DNA of 64,000 bases from Spirosoma utsteinense (GCF_014282275.1 NZ_VFIA01000001.1:270860-334859); one strand, 5' to 3'. Shown: positions 27,222-36,043, counted from the stretch's first letter. Made by a program: numbers and translations. The notes: a model not told the origin generated them from the letters alone.

Positions 27222-27231
27222 ACGCGTGAGG

Positions 27232-28020
27232 TTAGATAACCGTTCCTCCATCGGCATAGAACAGACTTCCTGTACTATAGGACGACGCATCCGAAGCCAG
27301 AAATAAAGCCAGCGGACTGATCTCATCAGTCGTACCCATGCGGGCAATTGGCAGTCGTTTGGTGAAATGAGCCAGTGTTTTGTCGTCCTGCCACAGCGCC
27401 TGGCTAAACTTGGTTTTAATCAAACCAGGGCAAATAGCGTTGACCCGGATGCCGTCGGGTCCCCATTCTTTGGCCAGTACTTTGGTGAGCATGTTTATAC
27501 TGGCTTTGCTCACACTATAAATACCCAAACCGGGATCAGGCGTATGACCCGCTATACTGCTCATCATGATGATACTGCCACCGCCCCGTGATTTCATGCT
27601 GGGATAACAGAGTTTGCTCAACTCAAATGGCGACTTGACGTTTATGCCCATGATCTTGTCGAAGGCCAGTGCATCGCAGTCGAGCGAGGGACCATATACG
27701 GGGTTAGTGGCTGCATTGTTGACCAGAATATCGATGCCGCCGTATACGTCGATGGTTTTGTTAACCAGTTGTTCCAGTTGCTCCATATCGCCGGTATGGG
27801 CCGCAATGCCGGTAGCTTCCCCGCCCTGCTCTTTTATTTCATTGGCCAGCTGGTCGAGTGCTTCCTGTCGGCGGCTGCTGACAATGACCTTCGCGCCAAA
27901 ACGGGCAAACAGCCGGGCAATGTCTTCGCCAATACCTTTACTGGCACCCGTTATAACGGCGACTTTACCGGTAAGATCAAAAACGGCTTTTTCAATGGAT
28001 GAAACGGATTGTGTTTCCAT
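27232..28020 (-). CDS. SDR-family oxidoreductase
   Basis: A 262-residue classical SDR from the ATG at 28020 (the frame extends 15 codons earlier). Cofactor motif TGASKGIGED, NNAA in ILVNNAATNP, the catalytic Ser in IIMMSSIAGH, and YSVSKASINMLTK with Tyr and Lys. ICPGLIKTKFS and ATP-like FYADGGTVI are typical of the FabG/DHRS4-like group. The loop SSRRQE suggests NADP(H). It follows the ATP-grasp gene by 98 nt and precedes DinB by 10 nt, so it may belong to the same operon. Confidence 0.88.
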   Translation of the reverse strand: METQSVSSIEKAVFDLTGKVAVITGASKGIGEDIARLFARFGAKVIVSSRRQEALDQLANEIKEQGGEATGIAAHTGDMEQLEQLVNKTIDVYGGIDILVNNAATNPVYGPSLDCDALAFDKIMGINVKSPFELSKLCYPSMKSRGGGSIIMMSSIAGHTPDPGLGIYSVSKASINMLTKVLAKEWGPDGIRVNAICPGLIKTKFSQALWQDDKTLAHFTKRLPIARMGTTDEISPLALFLASDASSYSTGSLFYADGGTVI

Positions 28021-28118
28021 GAGATAAACGATGGGAAAACGGCCAACCAGATCGTACATCGGCATTCAGGAGCCTGTGCTCTACTGCCCATATGCAGACG
28101 TGGTTGAACCACAGGAAT

Positions 28119-29336
28119 TTATTGTTCGAAAAAACAGACGGTACCACCCACCCAGTCAAAATCTTTATTGAACCGAACGCCAATCATTTCACCCCGGCTC
28201 AACCGGCAGAGGTTGGTTACGAGGGTGGGTTTCGGGTCATGTTCAGGCCAGATGAACAGCATGCGTATTTCGCACTTGATCAGACCGTCGGGTGCCTGAA
28301 CTACGGGCTCATACCGAACCTTGCGCTGAATAAGGTAGCCATTGCGCTGGTCGACCGGGATGGCGTCAAGATCGGCGGCTGTGATGTGCAGCTTTACTCC
28401 GCTGCCCGCAAAGGAGAACAAGGGTTTGAGAACGTAATTGTCGAGGTCGACTGGGTATTCCTTGAGGTCCGACAGGTAATAGCTGGCTGGTACATAGGGG
28501 CTCTTCAACAGGGGCAGCGTGTACTTACTGATGCGGAAGAACCAGTTGGGGTGCCCTATCCATTCCACATCCACATCGTCGGTGAGGTGGAAGTCTGTTT
28601 GCAGATCGGGGAAATTCTGCAAGTCATCAAATATCAGCCGGTTATAAATACGTTTGATAGGAATCTGCCGTCCGTCCTTTTCATAGAATATCTGCCGACC
28701 ATCTTTCCGGATGCGGGTAATGCAGACTGGCGACACACCTATATAGGCTTCCGTTAGGGCAAAGTCGACGCGGGTTTTCTGGCGTTCCGGATAAATCTCC
28801 AGCAGGATAACTTCCTCGGGATTACAGTCGCCAATGATCATTTGCCGCAGCGTTTCGATGTATTCCGTATTGTCGGCTACATTGAACAGATGGGAGAGAG
28901 TATCAGGAATGGGGAAAAACTGACGAAACTGAGTCGCCAGGTAAGGCTGGAAACCGTAAAGTGATGGAAAGCCCTGTAGCTCTATTAATTGAGGGGTAAG
29001 CTCGCCCGGCGATGAATCATCGGACTCCTCACGGCAAATGGCGAAATCAATGGCGATGAATTGCGCGTGTTCATCGTCCCGCTCATTGGGTACCCACTGT
29101 TCGGACGGAATAGCCCGTTCTGCCTGCGCTTTGAAATCATCCCGGGTAATGACTGAAACAATATCGTTACAGGCCGACAGAAGCTTATCTGTTAGCACTT
29201 TAGAGATAAATACGGGCGTTTCGGCTACACGGAAGTCCAGCTGATCGGGGTAATCCTGATCGATCTTGTTCAGAAATGCCTGGTACTGTTCCTGGCTGAA
29301 GGCTTCATTATAGGCTTGACGTAAGGGCTTAATCAT
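28119..29336 (-). CDS. ATP-grasp-like ligase of a GCS2/amidotransferase cassette
   Basis: A 405-residue protein that I read as an ATP-grasp enzyme. An N-terminal domain (about 1-200) contains LIELQGFPSLYGFQPYLA. The C-terminal half has the nucleotide-binding lysine and glycine-rich loop VLKPLFSFAGSGV (Lys304), a hinge/adenine segment GYLIQRKV, and probable magnesium ligands in KCEIRM (Glu356) and RFNKDF (Asn390). ATP-grasp enzymes form amide, peptide or thioester bonds through acyl-phosphates. The arrangement after GCS2 and a glutamine amidotransferase suggests the ligation of a second building block or an amidation. The substrate is unknown, and no close named family comes to mind. Confidence 0.72.
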   Translation of the reverse strand: MIKPLRQAYNEAFSQEQYQAFLNKIDQDYPDQLDFRVAETPVFISKVLTDKLLSACNDIVSVITRDDFKAQAERAIPSEQWVPNERDDEHAQFIAIDFAICREESDDSSPGELTPQLIELQGFPSLYGFQPYLATQFRQFFPIPDTLSHLFNVADNTEYIETLRQMIIGDCNPEEVILLEIYPERQKTRVDFALTEAYIGVSPVCITRIRKDGRQIFYEKDGRQIPIKRIYNRLIFDDLQNFPDLQTDFHLTDDVDVEWIGHPNWFFRISKYTLPLLKSPYVPASYYLSDLKEYPVDLDNYVLKPLFSFAGSGVKLHITAADLDAIPVDQRNGYLIQRKVRYEPVVQAPDGLIKCEIRMLFIWPEHDPKPTLVTNLCRLSRGEMIGVRFNKDFDWVGGTVCFFEQ

Positions 29337-29393
29337 GTTTGATCAACGAGGTATCAAAATAAACAGAAAGGATCGCCAGTGCGCCTGGATGAC

Positions 29394-30266
29394 TTAAGGC
29401 TGTTCCTGTTCAAAAAGTTGTTCACTGGCAACCAGCTGCTCCAGTATGTGGGAAGGGCTACGCTGTCCCTGGATCACCTGGCGAAGAAAGCCCGGTAGAA
29501 TAACCGATTCGGTCAGCGCGATTTTATCCGGGTCCTGTAAATAGTTAACCATCTCATCATATTTCTGCTGGCCGAAGTTCCGGATGACCTGACTGCGTTT
29601 TTCGTCACTCAGAAAGTAACGCAGCATGCCTTCGTTATCCGCTTCGGGGTGAAACTGGGTCCCTACGACCTCGTCCGAAAAGCGAATAGCCATCACAGCC
29701 CGGTCCAGGGGGACATGAGGGCGGGATTTTTCAAGACATAGCACCGACGCGCCAAGGCTATCCAGCCGTTGCTTATCGGGGGTTGTGACCTGGTAATCGC
29801 GCGAATCGACCGCGTAAAACGGTTCGGGTAAGCCTGCCAGCAGTGAGTCTACATACCCCTCACCAACTTTATGCATTGGGAAAATGCCGAATGACGTGGA
29901 GCGACGTTTACTGAGTGTGCCAAGCTCCAGATGCCGTACGACCAGTTGAAACGAGTGACAGATGAGGAAAACGAATTTTTTGCGGTCGTTCCGGCGGTTC
30001 CAGTCGAAAAGCTGGTCGATCAACTGGAAGTAAGGCCGTTCCCAGGGCTCGTCAGATGCCAGCGGGCTACCCGGTCCACCGGATGAGATATAGATATCGT
30101 AGGACAGGTCCGGGATTTCGGTATTGCCCCGAACATTGAACACGTCGAAGGCCAGTTGAGCAGCCTCCTTTCCCTGTACGTTCCGAATGGCCTGTAAGAT
30201 ACAACGCATGCCTTCATTGGCCTGGTTGTTATTCATGTCGAGAACGGCAATTTTAAGTAAACCCAT
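29394..30266 (-). CDS. Class I glutamine amidotransferase
   Basis: A 290-residue protein from the ATG at 30266; the frame extends 10 codons earlier. It is a GATase1 domain: SSGGPGSPLA is the oxyanion loop, FLICHSFQL holds the nucleophile Cys103, and GTQFHPEADNEGM supplies His206 and Glu208, so the triad is intact. It lacks an attached synthetase domain; the C-terminal 60 residues are helical and end in Gln/Glu. It is expected to release ammonia from glutamine for a partner ligase, here presumably the ATP-grasp enzyme downstream or the GCS2 enzyme upstream. Alternatively it hydrolyses a gamma-glutamyl product. Confidence 0.87.
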   Translation of the reverse strand: MGLLKIAVLDMNNNQANEGMRCILQAIRNVQGKEAAQLAFDVFNVRGNTEIPDLSYDIYISSGGPGSPLASDEPWERPYFQLIDQLFDWNRRNDRKKFVFLICHSFQLVVRHLELGTLSKRRSTSFGIFPMHKVGEGYVDSLLAGLPEPFYAVDSRDYQVTTPDKQRLDSLGASVLCLEKSRPHVPLDRAVMAIRFSDEVVGTQFHPEADNEGMLRYFLSDEKRSQVIRNFGQQKYDEMVNYLQDPDKIALTESVILPGFLRQVIQGQRSPSHILEQLVASEQLFEQEQP

Positions 30267-30340
30267 GATGAATAAAGAGCGGTCGGTGCACCGCACCGAT
30301 TGATACGAAAATAGCGGCTTTGCAGCCGCTCTATACTCAA

Positions 30341-31441
30341 CTACCTGATTCCGAAAGAAGTTTCTTCCACGATGTAATCCACCACCCGTTTAAGGTCATT
30401 GTGCTGTTGGAAAACGGCGAGTTGCCGATCGGCACCAGTACCCATTTCCAGGATTTTCAAGACATATTCACATTCAGAACGGCTACCCAGTTCGTCGACT
30501 ACGTCGTCGATAAAATTCAATAATTCGTGGATCAGATGATGGGTGGGCACCTCTTCCTGCTTTCCGAAGTCGATGAGTTTGCCTTCTATGCCGTAGCGGG
30601 CGGCCCGCCACTTGTTTTCGTTGATCAGAATACGCCGGTAGGGCCGGAAGTTGAGATTCTGCCTGTGGAGTTTATAGATTTTGGCTACCAGTGCCTGCAT
30701 AATGGCCGCCAGACAGATGGTTTCGTCAACGCGCATCGGCACATCACAGATGCGGAACTCGATGGTGTCGAAGAACGGATGAAGACGAATGTCCCACCAT
30801 ATCTTTTTGCCATTGTCGATACAGCCGGTTTTTACCAGCAGCGCTAGGTATTCGTCGTACTCGGCTGCCGAGGAAAAGTAATCGGGTATACCCGTACGGG
30901 GAAACTTATCGAAAACCTTGGAACGGTATGACTTAAAACCCGTGTTGCGGCCGCGCCAGAACGGCGAGTTTGTCGAGAGTGCATAAATATGGGGCAGGAA
31001 ATACCGGACAGCGTTCATAATCTGAATGCCCTCGTTCCGGCTTTCGATGCCCACATGGACATGGAGGCCAAAGATCAGGTTCGAGCGCGCCACATCGCGG
31101 AGTTCATCGATGAGTTGGTCGTAGCGCTCGTTGGGAGTAATCAACTGCTGCTGCCAGTCGGAGAAGGGGTGAGTACCGGCGGCAGCAATCTTCAGGTTCT
31201 GGGCGTCGGCAAGCTCGATAATCATCTTTCTCAGGTAGGTCACCTCATTGCGGGCATCCTGAATATTCTGGCAGATATCGGTACCAACTTCAACAACGGC
31301 CTGGTGCATTTCGGCTTTTACACGTTCCTGAAGGATGATTTTGCCGCCTTCAACGATCTTCGACATGTGGGAGCGCAACTCACCCGTAGTTGGGTCAATG
31401 GTTTGAAATTCTTCTTCGATTCCGAGGGTAAATACGGGCAT
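30341..31441 (-). CDS. GCS2-family carboxylate-amine ligase (YbdK-like)
   Basis: A 366-residue glutamate-cysteine-ligase-2 family enzyme (COG2170 type). It starts VFTLGIEEEFQTIDPTTGEL, the signature EEEF metal site, followed by EVGTDICQNIQDARNEV, FGLHVHVGI and a C-terminal WWDIRLHPFFDTIEFRICDVP. Family members ligate glutamate or another acid to an amine using ATP; E. coli YbdK has weak gamma-glutamylcysteine activity. It is the first gene of the cassette with the amidotransferase (gap 74 nt) and ATP-grasp gene (gap 57 nt), all on the minus strand. The actual substrate cannot be read from the sequence. Confidence 0.92.
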   Translation of the reverse strand: MPVFTLGIEEEFQTIDPTTGELRSHMSKIVEGGKIILQERVKAEMHQAVVEVGTDICQNIQDARNEVTYLRKMIIELADAQNLKIAAAGTHPFSDWQQQLITPNERYDQLIDELRDVARSNLIFGLHVHVGIESRNEGIQIMNAVRYFLPHIYALSTNSPFWRGRNTGFKSYRSKVFDKFPRTGIPDYFSSAAEYDEYLALLVKTGCIDNGKKIWWDIRLHPFFDTIEFRICDVPMRVDETICLAAIMQALVAKIYKLHRQNLNFRPYRRILINENKWRAARYGIEGKLIDFGKQEEVPTHHLIHELLNFIDDVVDELGSRSECEYVLKILEMGTGADRQLAVFQQHNDLKRVVDYIVEETSFGIR

Positions 31442-31676
31442 TGGCGCGCGGGGGTTAGATGCGTTATTCGTCAGCTGGGCTTACATTAGATGGGTAAGGT
31501 ACAGAAATTTCACTAAACTCTATTCCCTCTTTTCCGCCTGCTTTCTATGCGTAACTGACGCGAAATAGGAATGTTCGTACCATTGATAATTATTGGTATT
31601 GGTAAACCGACACCTAAGGCAGGCAGGTTGACGAACATGGGTTTGTCTGCCCGCCCTGCCATTAGACAAACTTTTG

Positions 31677-31684
31677 TACTTTTG
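31677..31684 (+). promoter_or_regulatory. -7 promoter element of the isopenicillin-N-synthase-family gene
   Basis: TACTTTTG, a full match to TAnnTTTG, 17 nt before the ATG. A TTG at the 20-nt spacing was not found. The divergent GCS2 gene is 260 bp away. Confidence 0.5.
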
Positions 31685-31701
31685 TAAAAACAGTTTAGTC
31701 T

Positions 31702-32661
31702 ATGCAACCCCAAGAGTTATACGACGAGATTCCCTCGTTGAATTTAGCTGATTTTACATCGGGTGATGCCGATCGGAAAGCCCGTTTTGTTCAGGATCTG
31801 GGCCGGGCTTTCAACCAGATTGGTTTTGTCGCCATTCGTAACCACGGCCTCACCGATGACTTGACCAAGCGCTTATACGACTCGGCTCAGGCCTTTTTCT
31901 CGGCTCCCGATGCGGTTAAACAACAGTATGAGCACCCTGAGCTGAACGGACAGCGGGGCTACATCGGCAAGGGTAAGGAAACCGCGAAAGGATTCAAGGT
32001 TGCCGATCTGAAAGAGTTTTATCACATCGGTCAGCCCGAACCCGCAGGCGATATGCCTGCCAATGTGCTGCCCACCGAGTACCCTGAGTTTGGCGATGCC
32101 GCCCTTACGGCGTATCGGACCCTGGAGGGTGCGGGCAAGATGTTGCTACGGGCTATTGCGCTGTATCTGGAGTTGCCAGAAACCTATTTTGACGATAAAG
32201 TCCAGCAGGGCGACAGCATCCTGCGGGCCCTTCACTATTTTCCACTCGACCCCGACACTACGCCCGACGGTGCGGTGCGGGCGGCTGCCCACGGTGATAT
32301 CAACCTCATTACGCTGTTGATGGGCGCATCGGCCGATGGGCTGGAAGTGCTCCGGCGTGATGGTAAATGGATTGGTATCACGGCGTTGCCCGATCAGGTG
32401 ATTGTGAACGTAGGCGATATGCTCGACCGACTAACAAATCACAAACTGAAATCGACCATTCATCAGGTTGTGAATCCGCCCCGCGAAAAAATGAATCAGT
32501 CGCGCTACTCAATTCCGTTCTTCATGCACCCCCGTGCCGATATGAACTTGAGCTGTCTCGATACCTGCGTCGATCAGCAACACCCTAAACTATACGTCGA
32601 CATGACTGCCGGCGACTTTCTGAACGAACGGCTCATGGAGCTGGGACTCAAGAAAGAATAG
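31702..32661 (+). CDS. Isopenicillin-N-synthase-family 2-oxoglutarate/Fe(II) oxygenase
   Basis: A 319-residue protein. The N-terminal DIOX_N domain (FVQDLGRAFNQIGFVAIRNHGL, about 26-50) is followed by a double-stranded beta-helix with the iron ligands His197-x-Asp199 (AAHGDINLITLL) and His254 (KSTIHQVV), and Arg268-x-Ser270 (SRYSIPFF), which binds the cosubstrate carboxylate. This is a complete non-haem iron active site. The family includes isopenicillin N synthase, ACC oxidase and 2-oxoglutarate hydroxylases. It is divergent from the GCS2/GATase/ATP-grasp genes and might act on their product; that is speculation from position. Confidence 0.88.
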   Translation: MQPQELYDEIPSLNLADFTSGDADRKARFVQDLGRAFNQIGFVAIRNHGLTDDLTKRLYDSAQAFFSAPDAVKQQYEHPELNGQRGYIGKGKETAKGFKVADLKEFYHIGQPEPAGDMPANVLPTEYPEFGDAALTAYRTLEGAGKMLLRAIALYLELPETYFDDKVQQGDSILRALHYFPLDPDTTPDGAVRAAAHGDINLITLLMGASADGLEVLRRDGKWIGITALPDQVIVNVGDMLDRLTNHKLKSTIHQVVNPPREKMNQSRYSIPFFMHPRADMNLSCLDTCVDQQHPKLYVDMTAGDFLNERLMELGLKKE

Positions 32662-32679
32662 TTAGTCAGCTTAATGCTT

Positions 32680-32752
32680 GTCATTCCCTGTCCCGGAGTA
32701 GCCTGTATCAGTACGACCGGTCATGATAGACCGGGGCAGGGAATGACTTTTT
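32680..32752 (+). terminator. Long-stem terminator after the oxygenase gene
   Basis: A 17-bp stem (32680-32696 and 32731-32747, one G-U pair) followed by five T residues. The loop can form its own small hairpin (GACCGGTC...GACCGG). It separates the oxygenase from the chromate transporter. Confidence 0.8.
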
Positions 32753-32756
32753 CCGT

Positions 32757-33962
32757 ATGATGCGCCCAAGCCTTCCTCATATTCAACCCGTTCGTCGAAT
32801 CCGGTACGTCATCTTTTTGAAAGATGTGCTGATCCTGGCGTTGACTACGTTTGGCGGGCCGCAGGTACATCTGGCCATGCTTTATGATCGGTTTGTGGTA
32901 AAGCGCCGATACATCACCGAAAGCGAATTGATGGAGCTCAATGCCCTGGGGCAGGTATTGCCCGGGCCAACCTCCACACAAACCATTACGGCCGTTGGTT
33001 TTAAAATTGGTGGCCCCAACCTCGCCTATATCACCCTGCTTATCTGGATACTCCCCGGTGTCTCCATTATGACAGCCGCCGGGATGGGCATGTACTACCT
33101 GGAGCAACAAAACCTGTCGATCCATTTTACCCGGTTCATTCAGCCAATGGCGGTCGGATTTCTGGTCGTGGCGGGGTATCGGATTGGGCAGAAAGTGATA
33201 AAGAACAAGGTCAGTCTGGCGCTGGCCCTGACAGCCACACTGGTTGCCTACGTGTTCCGATCGCCGGTAATGACACCCATCGTGATCCTCGTTGGCGGTC
33301 TCACCACGGCGCTCACCTACGAGAAGCAGGAGCGGATGGACAAAAAACCGTTACGGGTGCAATGGGCCAACTTTTTTCTGTGGTTAGGGGTTTTTGTGGC
33401 CGCTGCCGGTCTGGGAGCGCTGACCCAATCGCTTCCTGTACGTCTATTCGAAAACTTCTACAGAAATGGGAGTCTGGTATTTGGCGGGGGGCAGGTGCTG
33501 ACGCCAATGCTTTACAACGAATTTGTTGCCTTCAAGCACTACCTCAGCCGGGAGGAATTTCTGTCTGGGCTGGGTCTGGTGCAGGCGGTGCCGGGACCGG
33601 TCTTTGCGTTTGCCTCCTACATCGGGGCGCTATCGATGCGGCACGAGGGCATTAGCGGGCAGTTTTGGGGTAGTTTTGTGTCGACGGCCGGCATTTTTCT
33701 GCCCGGTACATTCCTGATCTTCTTCGTATACCGATTCTGGGAACAACTCAAACGATACCGGGTCGTGCGGGCCTCGCTGGAGGGAGTGAACGCGGCCAGC
33801 ACCGGACTGACAGCCGCAGCCGCCATTATATTGTTTCAGCCCATGATTCCGCACTGGCCCTCCGTCGTGGTGGTGCTGGTAACCATCGGGTTGATGCTTT
33901 ACACCCGAACCCCGCCCTACGCCCTGATCTTGGGCGGGTTGCTCGTAGGGTTGCTCTTCTGA
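32757..33962 (+). CDS. chrA: Chromate (CHR-family) efflux transporter
   Basis: A 401-residue membrane protein of two homologous CHR halves. The first is LILALTTFGGPQVHLAMLYDRFV...YITESELMELNALGQVLPGPTSTQ. The second is FYRNGSLVFGGGQVLTPMLYNEFV...LSREEFLSGLGLVQAVPGPVF. The shared FGGxQ and PGP motifs define ChrA, and about 10-12 hydrophobic helices are visible. Long-chain CHR proteins export chromate, coupled to the proton gradient or sulfate. No chromate regulator lies nearby, so the physiological substrate may differ. The start codon choice between ATG 32757 and 32760 is open. Confidence 0.9.
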   Translation: MMRPSLPHIQPVRRIRYVIFLKDVLILALTTFGGPQVHLAMLYDRFVVKRRYITESELMELNALGQVLPGPTSTQTITAVGFKIGGPNLAYITLLIWILPGVSIMTAAGMGMYYLEQQNLSIHFTRFIQPMAVGFLVVAGYRIGQKVIKNKVSLALALTATLVAYVFRSPVMTPIVILVGGLTTALTYEKQERMDKKPLRVQWANFFLWLGVFVAAAGLGALTQSLPVRLFENFYRNGSLVFGGGQVLTPMLYNEFVAFKHYLSREEFLSGLGLVQAVPGPVFAFASYIGALSMRHEGISGQFWGSFVSTAGIFLPGTFLIFFVYRFWEQLKRYRVVRASLEGVNAASTGLTAAAAIILFQPMIPHWPSVVVVLVTIGLMLYTRTPPYALILGGLLVGLLF

Positions 33963-34006
33963 CCAATCGCCCTGTCCTTATTCGTGCAACAGGTCTCGAT
34001 ACGGAA

Positions 34007-34576
34007 CTAGTTGTTGTTCCGCACCCGGACAGGCTTCAATTCGCCAAAACGCATTTGCAGCAGGTAGTAGCCGCCAAACAGCAGGGCGCTGAAGAACAGG
34101 TCGCCTGCCAGCCCGTTCAGGAAGAACGACGTACCGTTGTAGAAAGCCAGTCCAGCCACATAGCAGCCTACCAGACCCGACATCGTTTGTGGGTAGAATG
34201 AGCTACCGTACCAGACGGCGAAATTGGTAACCAGAAAAAACAGGATTGAGGACGCCACAGAAGCCGCAGCGATACGACCAGCGCTCACTTTCTGCCGGGC
34301 CGTACGACGAATTGCCCAGACGCCCAGCAGCCATGTAAGGCCAAAACTCAGGTAAACGGCAGTCATACTGCTATGAAACCCAATCAGCGCATCGCTCAGC
34401 AGCATAGCTGCCAGGGGAGCTACCAGGCCCAGCCACTTCCGCTCGAACATAGCTGCACCAAACAAAGCCAGGGCTGCAATAGGCGTGAAGTTGGGCCAGT
34501 GAGGCACCAAACGAAACAGCGCCGTAGCGAGGACGATGGTGGTCAGGGTGATCAAACGAATCGGGAGCGACTTCAT
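34007..34576 (-). CDS. DUF6580-family membrane protein in the cobalamin operon
   Basis: A 189-residue integral membrane protein with about five hydrophobic helices (around 10-40, 50-70, 75-95, 105-130, 140-175). The sequence WPNFTPIAALALFGAAMF and FYPQTMSGLVGCYVAGLAFYNGTSFFLNGLAGDLFFSALLF fits DUF6580, which resembles ECF-transporter substrate-binding (S) components in size and hydropathy. It is the last gene of the cobT-cobS-cobC run, 7 nt after cobC. A role in uptake of a cobalamin precursor is a reasonable guess, not shown. Confidence 0.7.
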   Translation of the reverse strand: MKSLPIRLITLTTIVLATALFRLVPHWPNFTPIAALALFGAAMFERKWLGLVAPLAAMLLSDALIGFHSSMTAVYLSFGLTWLLGVWAIRRTARQKVSAGRIAAASVASSILFFLVTNFAVWYGSSFYPQTMSGLVGCYVAGLAFYNGTSFFLNGLAGDLFFSALLFGGYYLLQMRFGELKPVRVRNNN

Positions 34577-34583
34577 CAGGTGG

Positions 34584-35225
34584 TCAGCGGTTGATATATT
34601 GAATTGTATAGGAAGAACCTGTCAGGGTCAATTTGGTAACAGCACCATAATCGAGGTTAATCCGGTAAGCGTTATGCAAAGATAAATCCAGAAATAAACA
34701 CAGCAAAGCACGAATTACTCCACCGTGTGAAACAATGAACACAGGTTGACCCGGCGCTTGTTCGGACAGGGGAATAATTTTTTCACGCCAGAAGGCACCA
34801 ACCCGGTCAAAGACGTCCTGAAAGTTTTCGCCGTTAGGGGTTGAAACATGCACAAAATCGGCCATCCAGGGGTCCAGGACATCGCGGCCGATGTCGGTCC
34901 AGGGCATCATCTCCCAATCGCCGAAGTGAAATTCCTTTAGCCGGTCGTCGAACTGCACGGCGGGGCGGTGCGAATCGACGACGGTCGTCTGTCCTGGTGC
35001 CGTTTCAATCCGACTGCCCGTATCGAGCGCAACCGCCAGGTCTTCAGTCAGTTGGCGGCAACGATTCAGGGGCGATGAAAAAATAGCCGATGGGTCTTCG
35101 GGCAGGTGCAGCGTCAGTTTGTCGCGCTGTTCTTCGTAATTGTCTGCCAGGTCAACATTCGACTGCCCGTAGGCCAGACTGCGGCCAACAGCTACTTCGG
35201 TATGGCGGATAAGATAAATGTCCAT
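34584..35225 (-). CDS. cobC: Histidine phosphatase, probable alpha-ribazole phosphatase
   Basis: A 213-residue phosphoglycerate-mutase-like phosphatase. The N-terminal phospho-accepting histidine is in YLIRHTEVAVG (His of RHT), and the second catalytic histidine in VFIVSHGGVIRALL. SSPLNRCRQLTEDL and the central Glu (FHFGDWEMMPW) complete the active site. The position between cobS and a membrane gene supports removal of the 5'-phosphate from alpha-ribazole phosphate in the nucleotide loop of cobalamin. The start ATG immediately follows the cobS stop with no gap. Confidence 0.85.
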   Translation of the reverse strand: MDIYLIRHTEVAVGRSLAYGQSNVDLADNYEEQRDKLTLHLPEDPSAIFSSPLNRCRQLTEDLAVALDTGSRIETAPGQTTVVDSHRPAVQFDDRLKEFHFGDWEMMPWTDIGRDVLDPWMADFVHVSTPNGENFQDVFDRVGAFWREKIIPLSEQAPGQPVFIVSHGGVIRALLCLFLDLSLHNAYRINLDYGAVTKLTLTGSSYTIQYINR

Positions 35226-36008
35226 TTAAACAGATACCCATAACAGGGATACAAACGATAGATAAACGATCACTTCGGTGAGTTGTTGGGTAGCGCCAAG
35301 GCAGTCGCCGGTGTATCCACCGAGCCACTTGCTGAAGAAACCAATAAGCCGCCACCGAACTAACGCCAGCGGAATCAGAAAGGTTAGATAAATCCATAAT
35401 CCCGTATACCCAACCAGAGCCAGCAGCGGTAACAGACCCAGTATGGCAGCAAGGCCCAACTGCCCCGCTGTGATGCCCTGGGCAATCGGTTTCGCTTTGG
35501 CGTCGAGATCTTCGCGGGCGTAGGGAAGCGCCCGAATGACCGTTGCGGCTGTCAGCCGACTCAGACTATGCGCTGAGATATACTTCAGGGCTACCGCCCA
35601 GCCGAAAGCTTCGGCAGTCAGCATCGACTGGAGCGCGAAGAACTTCACCGCCAGCAGCAGGCCGAGGCCTATGGTGCCATACGTGCCCAGTCGGCTATCT
35701 TTCATAATGGTCAGGATCTGCGTCTTGTTCCAGCCCCCCCCGAATCCATCACAGACATCGGCAAACCCATCTTCATGAAAAGCGCCGGTGGCCCAGACGG
35801 TAGCCACCATGCTGAACAGGATAGGTAGGTAAGTGGGCGGGAAGAGAACCGTGGCCAGCCAGTAAGTGCCGATGCCAATGCCGCCAATGATCCAGCCGAT
35901 GAGCGGAAAGAACAGGGTCGATCGGTTGAGCGCATCGGGCGAGTGATCGATGTGTTTCGGCACCGGCAGGCGGGTGTAAAACATGAGTGCCGTAAAGAAA
36001 AGACGCAT
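35226..36008 (-). CDS. cobS: Adenosylcobinamide-GDP ribazoletransferase
   Basis: A 260-residue membrane enzyme that joins adenosylcobinamide-GDP with alpha-ribazole (or its phosphate) to give adenosylcobalamin. CobS-like sequence: LMFYTRLPVPKHIDHSP, then GAFHEDGFADVCDGFGGGW (the conserved HEDGFAD metal-binding motif) and IMKDSRLGTYGTIGLGLLL. Six or more hydrophobic helices are visible. It is 35 nt downstream of cobT and contiguous with cobC. Confidence 0.95.
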   Translation of the reverse strand: MRLFFTALMFYTRLPVPKHIDHSPDALNRSTLFFPLIGWIIGGIGIGTYWLATVLFPPTYLPILFSMVATVWATGAFHEDGFADVCDGFGGGWNKTQILTIMKDSRLGTYGTIGLGLLLAVKFFALQSMLTAEAFGWAVALKYISAHSLSRLTAATVIRALPYAREDLDAKAKPIAQGITAGQLGLAAILGLLPLLALVGYTGLWIYLTFLIPLALVRWRLIGFFSKWLGGYTGDCLGATQQLTEVIVYLSFVSLLWVSV

Positions 36009-36043
36009 ATAAACGGGGAGAGGTGAGTGGTCGGCCTGAATGC

